Source: Acididesulfobacillus acetoxydans (lineage in GTDB: Bacteria > Bacillota > Desulfitobacteriia > Desulfitobacteriales > Desulfitobacteriaceae). From it: a DNA stretch of 64,000 nt. The number at the start of each line of letters is the position of its first letter. Position 1 is the stretch's first letter. Below are positions 52,252 to 61,450 of this stretch, in pieces. The notes under the pieces are model-generated. The model made no database searches. It saw only the letters and a program-made list of their open reading frames with translations, and was not told the DNA's origin. The stretch lies in NCBI RefSeq assembly GCF_900016645.1, contig NZ_CDGJ01000036.1; one strand, 5' to 3'. Made by a program: the position numbers and the translations under genes.

Positions 52252-54033
52252 ATGGTCAAACTGTTGAGTATTCAACCCTTTGTGCAAGGTGTGGCTGAAG
52301 CAATTGCCACCGCCTTGAAGTTGGAGGTCGAGATCGTTGATCGTGAGCTGCTGAGGGTGGCGGGGACAGGAAGGCTGCGCTCCCAAGTGGGTGTCAAGCA
52401 AAAGAGAGGATTTGTCAACCGCTTCGTTCTTAAGTCAGGCCAACTGTTTCTCATCAGCGATCCGGGAGAGCATTTAATCTGTACGGCTTGTGAGCTGAAA
52501 GGAAATTGCTTTTATACAGCGGGGGTTTTCTGTCCCATCGTTGTCGACGGCACCAGTATCGGATTAATTAGTTTGGTCAGCTTTTCCGCGGACCAGCGGA
52601 CAAGGCTCCTCACGAATTTTAATGATTTGGAGGGGTTTTTGATGAAGATGGCAGAATTATTGGCAGGTAAAAGCAAAGAGGAAGAAATCGTCCGCAGTCT
52701 GTTGATTACATCCAATCAGATGCAGACGATTGTCAGTTCTATCCAAGACGGAATTGTTGCCGTTGACCAAACGGGGGTTGTGAGGAATTGCAATCCGGCG
52801 GCCCTGCGCGTGCTAAAGACGACGGCGGAAAGCGTGGTGGGCCGGCGGGTGCAGGAGATACTGCCGGAATTTTTGGTCTGTCGGGTTCTTAAGTACAATG
52901 AAGAGTTTGTCGAGCAGATCGTTGTCCATCCCTGGGGCAAAAGGCGGCTGCGGCTGTTGAGCAGTGCTTTTCCGGTTTTGGTCAAGGGTAAATTAGTTGG
53001 AGCGGTCGAATCTTTTCGCCCTGTGGCAGATCTGCAGAGGGTTGCTTCCCGGATTAGCGAAGGCGAGGTGAGGATGGGTTTCTCTGATATTTTGGGTGAG
53101 AGTATTCAACTCAAGCAGTTGAAGGAAAAAGCGCACAAAGTGGCTGTGGGTGAGTCCACGGTCCTGATTGAAGGGGAGAGCGGCACCGGTAAAGAACTGT
53201 TTGCCCAGGCAATTCATACCGCCAGTTCCCGAGCGGGCAGGGCATTTGTGGCTATAAATTGTTGTGCGATTCCGGACAACCTCTTAGAGAGTGAGCTTTT
53301 TGGCTATGAAGAGGGAGCGTTTACAGGGGCTAAACACGGGGGTAAACCGGGAAAGTTTGAACTAGCCAATGGCGGAAGCATTTTCCTCGATGAAATCGGT
53401 GAGATGCCTTTGTACTTGCAGGGGAAACTTCTGAGGGTTCTCCAAGAGAGAAAGCTGGAGAGAGTAGGAGGAGTGCGCAGTATTGACCTGGACGTACGGG
53501 TGATTGCCGCCACAAACAAAGACCTCAGCGAGATGGTGGCAGAAGGGGAATTCCGCGAAGATCTTTATTACCGTTTACAGGTCATACCTCTCCAACTCCC
53601 GCCTTTACGCGAACGCAAGGAAGATATTCCGCTTTTGTTAGAGTATTTCCTGGCTCGTTTCAACCGCTTGTTGGGTAAAGAGTTCAAGGGTTTTGCCCCG
53701 GACAGTTTGGCCTTACTTCGCGGATATTCCTGGCCCGGAAATATCAGGGAATTACAGAATTCTGTCGAATATGCATGCAATATGGAAACGGCGGCTTTCA
53801 TCACCGCGGAGAGTTTGCCACTTAAAATCAGGCAGTTCCCCCGGCGGGTTGACAGCAGCCTCTCCGTCGGGATGCGCCTGCGCCAAAAAATGAAAGAGGT
53901 AGAACACCAAGTCCTGGCAGAGGCTCTGGAATATTTCGGATCATCGGCCCAAGGCAAGGAAAAGATAGCCGAAGTGCTGGGTATCAGCCGGGCAACTATC
54001 TACCGTAAGCTTAAGGAGCACAAGCTCGGTTAG
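52252..54033 (+). CDS. Sigma-54-dependent transcriptional activator (PAS-AAA-Fis)
   Basis: A 593-aa enhancer-binding protein. An N-terminal GAF-like sensor with three or four cysteines (CTACELKGNC, about residues 83-92) is followed by a PAS domain (IVSSIQDGIVAVDQ), then the AAA+ domain with Walker A GESGTGKE, the sigma-54 contact loop GAFTGAKHGG, Walker B GGSIFLDEIGEM, and a C-terminal Fis-type helix-turn-helix (EVLGISRATIYRKLKEH). It could act at the promoter at 22475. ATG 52252 is chosen; a GTG at 52237 is in frame. The 3' end overlaps the opposite activator gene by 4 nt. Confidence 0.92.
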   Translation: MVKLLSIQPFVQGVAEAIATALKLEVEIVDRELLRVAGTGRLRSQVGVKQKRGFVNRFVLKSGQLFLISDPGEHLICTACELKGNCFYTAGVFCPIVVDGTSIGLISLVSFSADQRTRLLTNFNDLEGFLMKMAELLAGKSKEEEIVRSLLITSNQMQTIVSSIQDGIVAVDQTGVVRNCNPAALRVLKTTAESVVGRRVQEILPEFLVCRVLKYNEEFVEQIVVHPWGKRRLRLLSSAFPVLVKGKLVGAVESFRPVADLQRVASRISEGEVRMGFSDILGESIQLKQLKEKAHKVAVGESTVLIEGESGTGKELFAQAIHTASSRAGRAFVAINCCAIPDNLLESELFGYEEGAFTGAKHGGKPGKFELANGGSIFLDEIGEMPLYLQGKLLRVLQERKLERVGGVRSIDLDVRVIAATNKDLSEMVAEGEFREDLYYRLQVIPLQLPPLRERKEDIPLLLEYFLARFNRLLGKEFKGFAPDSLALLRGYSWPGNIRELQNSVEYACNMETAAFITAESLPLKIRQFPRRVDSSLSVGMRLRQKMKEVEHQVLAEALEYFGSSAQGKEKIAEVLGISRATIYRKLKEHKLG

Positions 54034-56087
54034 TTATTTGGTTCGCCCCAGCTTAATTGAATTGTTTCACCGCAACGGAGGGAAGCCCGAAGGCCCGCGG
54101 CAGTGAGTTCGAGTCCCTTGATCCCCCGGCTGACGTTCACAAGATCTTCTTCGGCCAACTCCCGAATAAGCCGGCGCGCCTTGGCCTCCGTAATACCCAA
54201 TTTGGCGGCGAGCGAACGCCGTCCAATGGGTTCTCCTGCTTTCGCTGCCTTGGCGATCAGACCGAGAGCATTATTGAGCAGGGCGTTTGTGCTTCGGTCC
54301 CGCGCCTCTGGCGGAAGCGAATTTTTGCTGTTGCGGATGACTCCGGCAGGAAGAAGCTGGAGATCAGGGGGAGAGTCCGGACTGATGTTGACGAGATACT
54401 CGACGACATTGTGTAGTTCCCGGATATTGCCGGGCCAGTCATAGGTGAAGAAGAGAGAGCTTACCAGAGAGAAATATTCGTTCGGCCGCAGGGGAGGTTT
54501 GCCTTTAAAATAACGGAGATAGAAGTCCTTGGCAATCGTCATGACATCCTCTCGTCGTTCTCTCAGCGGGGGCAGGAAAAGAGGAAGGACGTTCAGGCGA
54601 TAGAAAAGATCCTGCCGGAAGCGCCCCGCCATGGTCAGTTCGCGCAGGACTTTATTGGTGGCGGCGATAATGCGGACGTCAACCGGTATAATTTTAGATC
54701 CGCCGATGCGGCGTACTTGTTTTTCCTGCAGGACCCGGAGGAGCTTGACCTGAAAGCTCAGCGGCGCTTCGCCGATTTCGTCGAGAAAAAGGGTGCCTTT
54801 ATGGGCTTGTTCAAAGAGCCCCGGGGCGCCTTCTTTTTTTGCCCCGGTAAAAGCTCCTTCCACATAACCGAAGAGTTCGCTTTCCCAGAGGTTTTCCGGT
54901 AGGGCTGCGACATTGACCGCGACAAAAGGCCATTTCCGCCTGGGACCGGCATTATGAATACTTTGGGCGAAAAGTTCTTTGCCTGTGCCGCTCTCCCCCT
55001 GAATGAGGACCGGAGATTCAGACTGGGCAAGCCTGTGCGCCAAAGCCTTCACTTGGTTCACGGCCGCACTTGCCCCTAATATGTTTTTGAAAGAGTAATG
55101 AGCGAGATGCTGTTGAGCGACCACTTTGCGGCGCAATTCCCCCTCCAGACGCTCTATCTCGGTGACGTCCTTCAGAGTAAGCACTTGACCCCGGAAACCG
55201 TCTCTCTCCAAAGGCGAACGGCTGACCATCAGATGCCTGTTGTTTAAGCGGGTGAAGTGTTCGCCTGCCTGGGCCTGTTTGGTCCACAGGGAAAGAATCT
55301 CTTGCGGCAGGCTTTTGTCTTGCAAACTTAGGCCGATAGCGCGCTCACCGGATATACCGAGAATCTCTCCGGCCACACTGTTGAAAACGGAAATCCGGCC
55401 GTCCCCGTCCCAAGCCAGAATTCCGTCGTGTACGGTATTGAGGATCGTCTCCAGCTGACTTTTCATCAGCTTATTCTGGTCAGCCATACTCTTGGTTTCT
55501 TTAATGAGCTCGATCATGTCGCGTAGGTATTTAGCCGAGAGGAGGTTGGCTCGCTCGTCGGCCAGACCCAGAAACTTTAGGATTTCAAAGAGAGTCGTGA
55601 AGTCCATACCCCGGGTTTGAATGTCGATGATCTCTTCAACAAAGCCGGGGACGAGTTCGATCTCGCCGGGGGTTACCGCTGTTTTCAAACGGGGAAAACT
55701 TGTGGCTTCCGGGGCGTAAGGAAAATAGTTTAAATGATCGATGCCTAAAGCCTTGAGCAGTGAGATGGTTTCCTCGGCAGTGAAGAGATAGTCATTGACG
55801 AGCAGGACGTCGCTGCCCGCCGGGATGTTTAGAAGCTTACCGATTTCGTGATGGTTGACGGAACGCCGGGCGATAATCTTGGGAGACTTGGGATCAAGAT
55901 AAGGTTTGGCCAGAGCATAACAAGCCTGACTGGAGAAGACCAGCAGGTCGTCGGCTATGTGCTCTTCTGTCAGGGCGTCGAGGTAAAGCGTCCGGATTTC
56001 ACAACGTGTGCCCAGGAGATCGTTCAGTTGGTTGAACAGAGCCTCCGAGGTCGCCTTTCCTTTGGCAACCAGGGTGACACTTGCCAT
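54030..56087 (-). CDS. Sigma-54-dependent transcriptional activator with winged-helix C-terminus
   Basis: A 685-aa enhancer-binding protein. Residues 1-190 form a PrpR-N-like sensor, residues about 210-330 a PAS domain (TILNTVHDGILAWDGDG), then the AAA+ domain with Walker A GESGTGKE, GAFTGAKKEG and Walker B GTLFLDEIGEA. The C-terminal 90 residues (IGRRSLAAKLGITEAKARRLIRELAEEDLV) are a winged helix instead of the usual Fis type. It is divergent from the IadA-like gene, whose sigma-54 promoter at 56346 is its obvious target. Its own promoter region contains phased 10-bp repeats. Confidence 0.92.
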   Translation of the reverse strand: MASVTLVAKGKATSEALFNQLNDLLGTRCEIRTLYLDALTEEHIADDLLVFSSQACYALAKPYLDPKSPKIIARRSVNHHEIGKLLNIPAGSDVLLVNDYLFTAEETISLLKALGIDHLNYFPYAPEATSFPRLKTAVTPGEIELVPGFVEEIIDIQTRGMDFTTLFEILKFLGLADERANLLSAKYLRDMIELIKETKSMADQNKLMKSQLETILNTVHDGILAWDGDGRISVFNSVAGEILGISGERAIGLSLQDKSLPQEILSLWTKQAQAGEHFTRLNNRHLMVSRSPLERDGFRGQVLTLKDVTEIERLEGELRRKVVAQQHLAHYSFKNILGASAAVNQVKALAHRLAQSESPVLIQGESGTGKELFAQSIHNAGPRRKWPFVAVNVAALPENLWESELFGYVEGAFTGAKKEGAPGLFEQAHKGTLFLDEIGEAPLSFQVKLLRVLQEKQVRRIGGSKIIPVDVRIIAATNKVLRELTMAGRFRQDLFYRLNVLPLFLPPLRERREDVMTIAKDFYLRYFKGKPPLRPNEYFSLVSSLFFTYDWPGNIRELHNVVEYLVNISPDSPPDLQLLPAGVIRNSKNSLPPEARDRSTNALLNNALGLIAKAAKAGEPIGRRSLAAKLGITEAKARRLIRELAEEDLVNVSRGIKGLELTAAGLRASLRCGETIQLSWGEPNN

Positions 56088-56108
56088 TCTGTTTCACCTC
56101 ACAGCGCA

Positions 56109-56153
56109 GGGATAAAGGGATATAAAGGGATATAAAGGGATATAAAGGGATAA
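56109..56153. repeat. Helically phased 10-bp tandem repeat
   Basis: GGGATATAAA repeats about four and a half times (56109-56153) with exact 10-bp period, so A/T tracts fall on one face of the helix. It lies just upstream of the activator gene (minus strand) and about 240 bp before the start site of the divergent sigma-54 promoter. It may be bent DNA or an array of half-sites. Confidence 0.8.
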
Positions 56154-56345
56154 GAACACCCTCCCTTTGATCCTAGAAGGACGAGGAAGAAAAAGCAAGG
56201 AAAACTTTTCCGGATGGATCCCCTGCCAGGCGGGAGGAGCGAAAATGCCCGCCAAAAGCGGCGTTGCGGGGGAAAGGAGCGAGCGGCCGGTGAAAGTGGA
56301 ATCAGCAAAATGTTCTATAATTAGGCAGGAACGGACGCCACTGTA

Positions 56346-56363
56346 TTGGCACAGGTATTGCAT
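56346..56363 (+). promoter_or_regulatory. Sigma-54 (-24/-12) promoter
   Basis: TTGGCACAGGTATTGCAT matches TGGCACr-N4-TTGCa with GG (56348-56349) N10 GC (56360-56361). Transcription would start near 56373, leaving about 20 nt before ATG 56394 with its GGAGGA. The divergent enhancer-binding protein at 54030-56087 is the likely activator. Confidence 0.9.
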
Positions 56364-56393
56364 TACAGATCAGGGGAAAGGGGTAAGGAGGAT

Positions 56394-57602
56394 ATGCAGC
56401 GAAGCAGGGAAGAGCAGCAGCCGCTATTTACCATTCTCAAAGGCGGCCACAGGTTTACACCAGAAGACGCGGGTGTTGGGGATGTGGTTTTGGCGGCCGG
56501 CACAATAAGCAATTTGGCGGAGGACATTGCCGCGGCGCCGGCCTACGGTGCGGTAGAAGTGCTCGATGTCAGGGGCAAATACGTAGTTCCGGGTTTTGTT
56601 GATCAACATGTTCACATACTTGGCGGGGGTGGGGAAGGGGGCTATACGACACGCACACCGGAGGTGATGTTGAGTCAATTGACCGAGGCGGGGATTACGA
56701 CTGTCGTGGGCTGCTTGGGTACGGACGGCACGACCAGGCACGTTTCCTCCCTCTTAGCCAAAGCTCGCGCTCTGGAGGAGGAAGGGGTGACAACGTACAT
56801 CTATACCGGGGCATACGAGGTGCCGGCGCCGACGATCACGGAGAATGTGCGCAATGATCTGATCCTCATTGACAAAGTCATCGGTTGTGGAGAAGTAGCA
56901 ATTGCCGATCATCGCTCGGCTCAGCCCGGCAAGGAGGATCTAAAGAAGCTGGCAGCCCAATGCCGGGTCGGCGGGCTTCTAAGCGGCAAAGCCGGGGTTT
57001 TGCACTTGCATGTAGGGGGCAGCCGCCAGGGGTTAAAGCATCTGTTTGAAATTTTGGACGAGGGGGAGATACCGGTCAGCCAGTTTACGCCCACGCACAT
57101 AAACCGCAGCCAGGCAGTTTTAGAGGAGGGGATTGTTTTTGCCCGGCGCGGCGGCATGATAGATTTTACCACGAGTGCCAAACCGGCAGCGGTAGACGGG
57201 AGCAGGCTGAAGGCAGCCCGCGCGGTACGCTTCTGCCTGGAGAAAGGGGTGGGAATCGGCAGCATGACCCTCAGTTCGGACGGGAACGGCAGTCTGCCGC
57301 TCTTCAATGAACACGGCCAAACAGTGGGACTGGCAGTGGGCGAACCTGTTTCGCTGCACCGGGAATTCAGGGATATGGTGGTGAGTGAAAACCTGGGACT
57401 TGAGGCTAGCCTTAGGGTAGTCACGGTAAACCCGGCACGCTCCCTCAGGCTTTTTCCGAGCAAGGGGGTTCTGAGAGTGGGTGCCGATGCCGACATTCTC
57501 ATTTTAAATGAAGAGTTAGAGATAGAATACGTCTTCGCCCGGGGTCGCTGCCTGGTGCGCCAAGGTCGGGCGGTGGTCAAGGGAACTTTCGAAAGGAGCT
57601 GA
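56394..57602 (+). CDS. IadA-like beta-aspartyl (isoaspartyl) dipeptidase
   Basis: A 402-aa amidohydrolase of the IadA group: metal ligands VDQHVHILGGGGEGG (HxH), YTGAYEVP, GEVAIADHRS (bridging lysine replaced region), LHLHVGG, THINR, and catalytic Asp in LSSDGNGSLP. IadA hydrolyses isoaspartyl dipeptides formed from damaged proteins. ATG 56394 follows AAGGAGGA; an upstream in-frame ATG at 56346 lies inside the promoter and cannot be used. It is co-transcribed with the aminotransferase 6 nt downstream. Confidence 0.87.
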   Translation: MQRSREEQQPLFTILKGGHRFTPEDAGVGDVVLAAGTISNLAEDIAAAPAYGAVEVLDVRGKYVVPGFVDQHVHILGGGGEGGYTTRTPEVMLSQLTEAGITTVVGCLGTDGTTRHVSSLLAKARALEEEGVTTYIYTGAYEVPAPTITENVRNDLILIDKVIGCGEVAIADHRSAQPGKEDLKKLAAQCRVGGLLSGKAGVLHLHVGGSRQGLKHLFEILDEGEIPVSQFTPTHINRSQAVLEEGIVFARRGGMIDFTTSAKPAAVDGSRLKAARAVRFCLEKGVGIGSMTLSSDGNGSLPLFNEHGQTVGLAVGEPVSLHREFRDMVVSENLGLEASLRVVTVNPARSLRLFPSKGVLRVGADADILILNEELEIEYVFARGRCLVRQGRAVVKGTFERS

Positions 57603-57607
57603 AGAGA

Positions 57608-58459
57608 ATGCCCGATATTGCTTGGGTCAATGGGCAGATCAGTGAGATTGGCCGGGCAAAGGTGCCGTTGTTGGACCGGGGCTACTTGTTCGGGGATGGG
57701 GTTTACGAAGTGCTGCGCGTCTACCGGGGGCGGCCTTTCGCGCTGGACGAGCATATGGAACGGTTGGCAGACAGTTTGGCCGGGGTTAGGATAAACTATC
57801 CTCTTGTGTCTGAACGTCTTCGGACTCTCATTGACGAATTGGTTGCTCAGGCCGGCTATGCCGAGGCATCTGTCTATTTGCAAATTACCCGGGGTGCGAG
57901 TGTCCGTCAACACGCTTTTCCCGCCGGTTGTGAGCCGAGTCTGGTGCTCACTGTTACTAAAACTCAGCAGCCGGAACGGGGGCAGCAGGAGGGGGGAGTA
58001 GGAGTCATCACAGTACCGGATGATCGCTGGGCCCACTGTCATATCAAAAGTGTTAATCTCTTGCCCAATGTTCTGGCCAAACAAAAGGCCCGAGAGGCAG
58101 GAGCGTTTGAAGCGGTCTTTGTCCGAGCGGGAAACCGGATCAGTGAAGGGTCGAGCAGTAATATCTTTGCGGTTAAGGATGGCGTGATGGTCACCCCTCC
58201 TCTGGACGGACATATTCTGCCCGGGGTTACGCGCCGGATGGTTCTAAGTATCGCGCGGCAAGAAGGATTTCCCGTTCGGGAAGAGGACCTTCCGCTCGAA
58301 TTTCTTCGGCAAGCCGAGGAAGTATTTCTCACGGGCACGACGATCGAGGTCCTGCCTGTGACGAAAATCGGTGGCACTCCCTTGGGGTCGGGGATTCCCG
58401 GTCCGGTAACCCGTGCTATCTTCCAAGCGTTTACCCGGAAGACTGAGAGCCAAAGCTGA
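57608..58459 (+). CDS. D-amino-acid aminotransferase (class IV PLP enzyme)
   Basis: A 283-aa fold-type IV aminotransferase: DRGYLFGDGVYEVLRVYRG (residues 23-41), the Schiff-base lysine in HIKSVNLLPNVLAKQ (about K146), ISEGSSSNIF, and LTGTTIEVLPVTKI. It is most like Dat, D-alanine/D-aspartate aminotransferase; branched-chain enzymes (IlvE) are the alternative. With IadA upstream and a peptide importer downstream, it likely handles D- or iso-aspartate-type products. GGAGCTGAAGAGA precedes the ATG. Confidence 0.87.
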   Translation: MPDIAWVNGQISEIGRAKVPLLDRGYLFGDGVYEVLRVYRGRPFALDEHMERLADSLAGVRINYPLVSERLRTLIDELVAQAGYAEASVYLQITRGASVRQHAFPAGCEPSLVLTVTKTQQPERGQQEGGVGVITVPDDRWAHCHIKSVNLLPNVLAKQKAREAGAFEAVFVRAGNRISEGSSSNIFAVKDGVMVTPPLDGHILPGVTRRMVLSIARQEGFPVREEDLPLEFLRQAEEVFLTGTTIEVLPVTKIGGTPLGSGIPGPVTRAIFQAFTRKTESQS

Positions 58460-58488
58460 AACCAAGCTCACCGGTTCTAAAGGAACTC

Positions 58489-58672
58489 GTTCAACTAAAG
58501 TTGAACATCGGAGCTTTGTCGGCGATAGTCTCCAGTGACGTTAGTCTCCAGACTATCGCCGAAGCCGCACGCTTACGCAGAATGACCCAACGGCTGAGGA
58601 TGACTATCGCCGAAGGCTGGGTCTAGCCTCACCGAAGAAAGTACTAAGTACCGCTTCCGCTTCTGGAAGCGG
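58489..58672. other. Dense cluster of palindromes and repeats in a 289-nt gap
   Basis: Elements, in order: hairpin GTTCAAC-TAAA-GTTGAAC (58489-58506); CGGCGATAGTCT (58520-58531) pairing perfectly with AGACTATCGCCG (58550-58561); direct repeat GACTATCGCCGAAG at 58551-58564 and 58602-58615; hairpin CCGCTTCC-GCTTCT-GGAAGCGG (58651-58672). No coding frame. It could be a structured leader RNA of the peptide importer or the remains of a palindrome-bearing miniature element (IS200/IS605-derived type). Confidence 0.6.
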
Positions 58673-58748
58673 GAGTCTCATGATCGGATGAGTTCGTTTT
58701 CGTTTGGCTTTGCGATCATGTAATTATTATTAAAGAGGGGGAGAGCAA

Positions 58749-60329
58749 GTGGCTAAGAAAGGTATGATGCTTGTACTCGCGGCCTTGTTCAGTCTAAGTT
58801 TGGTATTGTCCGGCTGCGGCAGCTCCGGCAACACAGCGGCGAGTGTGCAAGCCGTCCAGAAACACGGCAAGAATATTACGGTGGCTGTTCAAGACAACTT
58901 TGTCAGTATGGATCCCGGTGATACCAACGATACCCTTTCTTTTTCGGCGGAAAAGACGATGATGGAGGGACTGATTGGTTTTGACCGGGAGATGAAAATG
59001 GTTCCGGTCCTGGCCACGAGCTGGCAGGTCAGTCCCGATGCCAAGGAATACACTTTTCACTTACGCCACGGGGTCATTTTTTCGGACGGGACGCCTTTCA
59101 ACGCGGAAGCCGTAAAAGTTAACATTGACCGCCTGTCGGACCCCAAGAGCACCCTGAAGCGCCACAGTCTTTTCGCCATGGTGGATAAGACAGTGGTGGT
59201 TGATAACTATACGGTCAAGGTAATTCTCAAACAGCCCTTTGGGGCGATGTTGAACAACTTTGCCCATCCCGCAGCTTTGATGGTCAGTCCTAAAGCTTTG
59301 CAAAAGTATGGTAAGGATATCGCCCGTCATCCGGTCGGTACGGGTGAATACATGCTGAAAGAATGGGTACAAGGGGACCATCTCACCGTTGTCAAGAACC
59401 CGCATTACTGGCGCCAAGGGTATCCCAAGTTGGATAGCATTACTTTTCGGTCTGTACCGGAAAACGGTTCACGTATTGCGATGCTGAAAACCGGAGAGGC
59501 AGACTTTATTTACCCCGTGCCCCCGGAAGACGTCCAAGCGATGAGCGGCGCTAATGGGATCACCGTGCAACACAAACCGAGCATTATTGTCGACTATATT
59601 TCAATGAACACGATGAAAAAACCCTTTAACGATTCCCGAGTGCGTCAAGCGCTTAATTATGCCATTGACAAGAATGCCTTTATCAAAGTAGTCTACAGCG
59701 GCCTTGCTGAGCCCATGACTTCCGAGATTGCCCAGAATGTTCAATTCTTCAGTCCCCAGCAGCCCTACAAATACGATTTGGCCAAAGCGAAAGAACTTCT
59801 GAAAGCAGCCGGCTACCCGAACGGATTCGACACTACCATCTGGTCGAACAACAATTCCACCTACATTAAAGCCACTCAGTTTATCCAACAACAACTCGCC
59901 CAAGTGGGTATAAAGGTCAAAATTGAAAACATGGAATCCGGAACCATGGATACTAAGATTTGGAGTGTTCAAAATCCGCAGGATGCCAAAATTCAGCTCT
60001 ATTTCGGTGGTTGGTCTCCCTCAACCGGAGACGCGGATTGGGGTATTCGCCCCCTCCTTGGCAAAGACATGCTTCCGCCCAAAGGTTATAATACCGCCTA
60101 TTACCAAAATAGTGTGGTCAATAACGAAATCCAGCAGGCGATCCAAACTGCCGACCCGGCACAGCGCAAAGCGGCCTATGACCAAATCCAAAAAGCGATT
60201 TGGCAAGATGCTCCTTGGGTTTTTCTGGATACACGGGACAATATCTATGGTTTTAGGAATTACTTGAAAGACGCTTATCTCTTGCCCGACGGCTCTCTCG
60301 ATATACAGAACGCCCAAATTGTCCGATAG
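58749..60329 (+). CDS. Peptide-type ABC substrate-binding lipoprotein (DppA/OppA family)
   Basis: A 526-aa family 5 extracellular binding protein: leader MAKKGMMLVLAALFSL with lipobox LSGCG (Cys about 21), then SMDPGDTNDTLSF, FHLRHGVIFSDGTPFNAEAV, GTGEYMLKEW, and VRQALNYAIDKNAF. It delivers peptides or similar solutes to the permeases encoded at 60516 and 61451. The start is GTG 58749, with GAGGGGGAGAG upstream. The ligand is unresolved; neighbours suggest isoaspartyl- or D-amino-acid peptides. Confidence 0.93.
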   Translation: MAKKGMMLVLAALFSLSLVLSGCGSSGNTAASVQAVQKHGKNITVAVQDNFVSMDPGDTNDTLSFSAEKTMMEGLIGFDREMKMVPVLATSWQVSPDAKEYTFHLRHGVIFSDGTPFNAEAVKVNIDRLSDPKSTLKRHSLFAMVDKTVVVDNYTVKVILKQPFGAMLNNFAHPAALMVSPKALQKYGKDIARHPVGTGEYMLKEWVQGDHLTVVKNPHYWRQGYPKLDSITFRSVPENGSRIAMLKTGEADFIYPVPPEDVQAMSGANGITVQHKPSIIVDYISMNTMKKPFNDSRVRQALNYAIDKNAFIKVVYSGLAEPMTSEIAQNVQFFSPQQPYKYDLAKAKELLKAAGYPNGFDTTIWSNNNSTYIKATQFIQQQLAQVGIKVKIENMESGTMDTKIWSVQNPQDAKIQLYFGGWSPSTGDADWGIRPLLGKDMLPPKGYNTAYYQNSVVNNEIQQAIQTADPAQRKAAYDQIQKAIWQDAPWVFLDTRDNIYGFRNYLKDAYLLPDGSLDIQNAQIVR

Positions 60330-60360
60330 CCTGGCAGACAGGCCATCACTCCGACTGAGC

Positions 60361-60390
60361 GTGGAAGGGGTGCTAGGCCACCCCTTCCAC
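60361..60390 (+). other. Perfect 12-bp hairpin between binding-protein and permease genes
   Basis: GTGGAAGGGGTG-CTAGGC-CACCCCTTCCAC (60361-60390), without U-tract. A smaller stem GCCTG/CAGGC precedes it at 60329-60343. Such hairpins usually protect the upstream binding-protein mRNA so that it outnumbers the permease message. Confidence 0.7.
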
Positions 60391-60515
60391 CTGACATTAA
60401 AGCCGCGCTTGTACGCAAAACAGCGGGAAAATATTGGAGATCCCTTCGGGGGATGAAGAGAGGTCGGGGTTCGTGATGGCCATTGTGAATAAAGCGTTGG
60501 ACAGGGGGAGAAGAA

Positions 60516-61436
60516 ATGCTCAAATTCATTGTGCGCAGACTACTCGGCATGATCCCCATTCTTTTTGTTGTTTCCGTTCTGATCTTTTCTTTTGTCCGCA
60601 TGATTCCGGGAGATCCGGCCAGACTGGCGGCCGGTCCTGATGCTTCGTATCAGGACATCCAGGCGGTACGAGCGAAACTGGGTTTGGATAAACCCATGGT
60701 TACACAATACCTAATTTATGTTAAGGGACTGCTCCACGGTAATCTGGGGACCTCTCTTAAGAGCGGCCGTCCGGTGACCAAGGTGATTGGCAGCCGTTTT
60801 ATGGCCACCTTCTGGTTAACCGTCGCCAGCATGGCTTGGGCTTTTGTGATCGGACTTTTCATTGGGGTGCTGTCAGCGGTAAAACGCAATAAATGGCAGG
60901 ATTACGCCGGCATGTTCAGTGCCGTCTCCGGCATCAGTTTGCCTGCTTTTTGGCTCGGCCTTATGTTGATTCAGGTTTTTTCCGTACAACTGGGTTGGCT
61001 GCCGACGGGGGGGTTTGCATCCTGGCAAAGCCTCATTTTACCTTCCCTGACCCTGGGTTCGGGGGTGGCGGCAGTGATTGCCCGTTTTACCCGTTCCAGC
61101 CTAATGGAAGTTCTCAAGGAGGATTATACTCGGACGGCGCGCGCTAAGGGCCTGCCCCCTAATGTCATCGTCTGGAAGCATGCCTTACGCAATGCGCTCG
61201 TTCCGGTTGTCACTATGACCGGCCTCCAATTTGGTTTTCTCCTTGGTGGTTCTGTAGTGGTAGAAACGGTTTTCAGTTGGCCGGGGCTCGGCCGTTTGCT
61301 GATTGATTCGGTTGCGTTTCGCGATTATCCCACAATTCAGGGGGAGATGCTGCTATTCGCTTTGGAATTCATTCTCATCAATCTTGTAGTCGATGTTTTA
61401 TATGCCCTGCTGAATCCGCAGATTCGTCTGGAATAG
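60516..61436 (+). CDS. Peptide-type ABC permease (DppB family)
   Basis: A 306-aa permease with the DppB/OppB N-terminal signature FIVRRLLGMIPILFVVSVLIF and RMIPGDPARLAAG, six transmembrane segments, and the ATPase-contact loop DYTRTARAKGLPPNVIVWKHALRNAL (about residues 200-225). GGGGGAGAAGAA precedes the ATG. Confidence 0.94.
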   Translation: MLKFIVRRLLGMIPILFVVSVLIFSFVRMIPGDPARLAAGPDASYQDIQAVRAKLGLDKPMVTQYLIYVKGLLHGNLGTSLKSGRPVTKVIGSRFMATFWLTVASMAWAFVIGLFIGVLSAVKRNKWQDYAGMFSAVSGISLPAFWLGLMLIQVFSVQLGWLPTGGFASWQSLILPSLTLGSGVAAVIARFTRSSLMEVLKEDYTRTARAKGLPPNVIVWKHALRNALVPVVTMTGLQFGFLLGGSVVVETVFSWPGLGRLLIDSVAFRDYPTIQGEMLLFALEFILINLVVDVLYALLNPQIRLE

Positions 61437-61450
61437 GGAGGGGGGTTGAT

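Noticed and set aside
54100..54125. GTTCGAGTCC resembling a tRNA T-arm
   Set aside because: It is inside the coding region of the sigma-54 activator on the opposite strand and no cloverleaf can be built around it.
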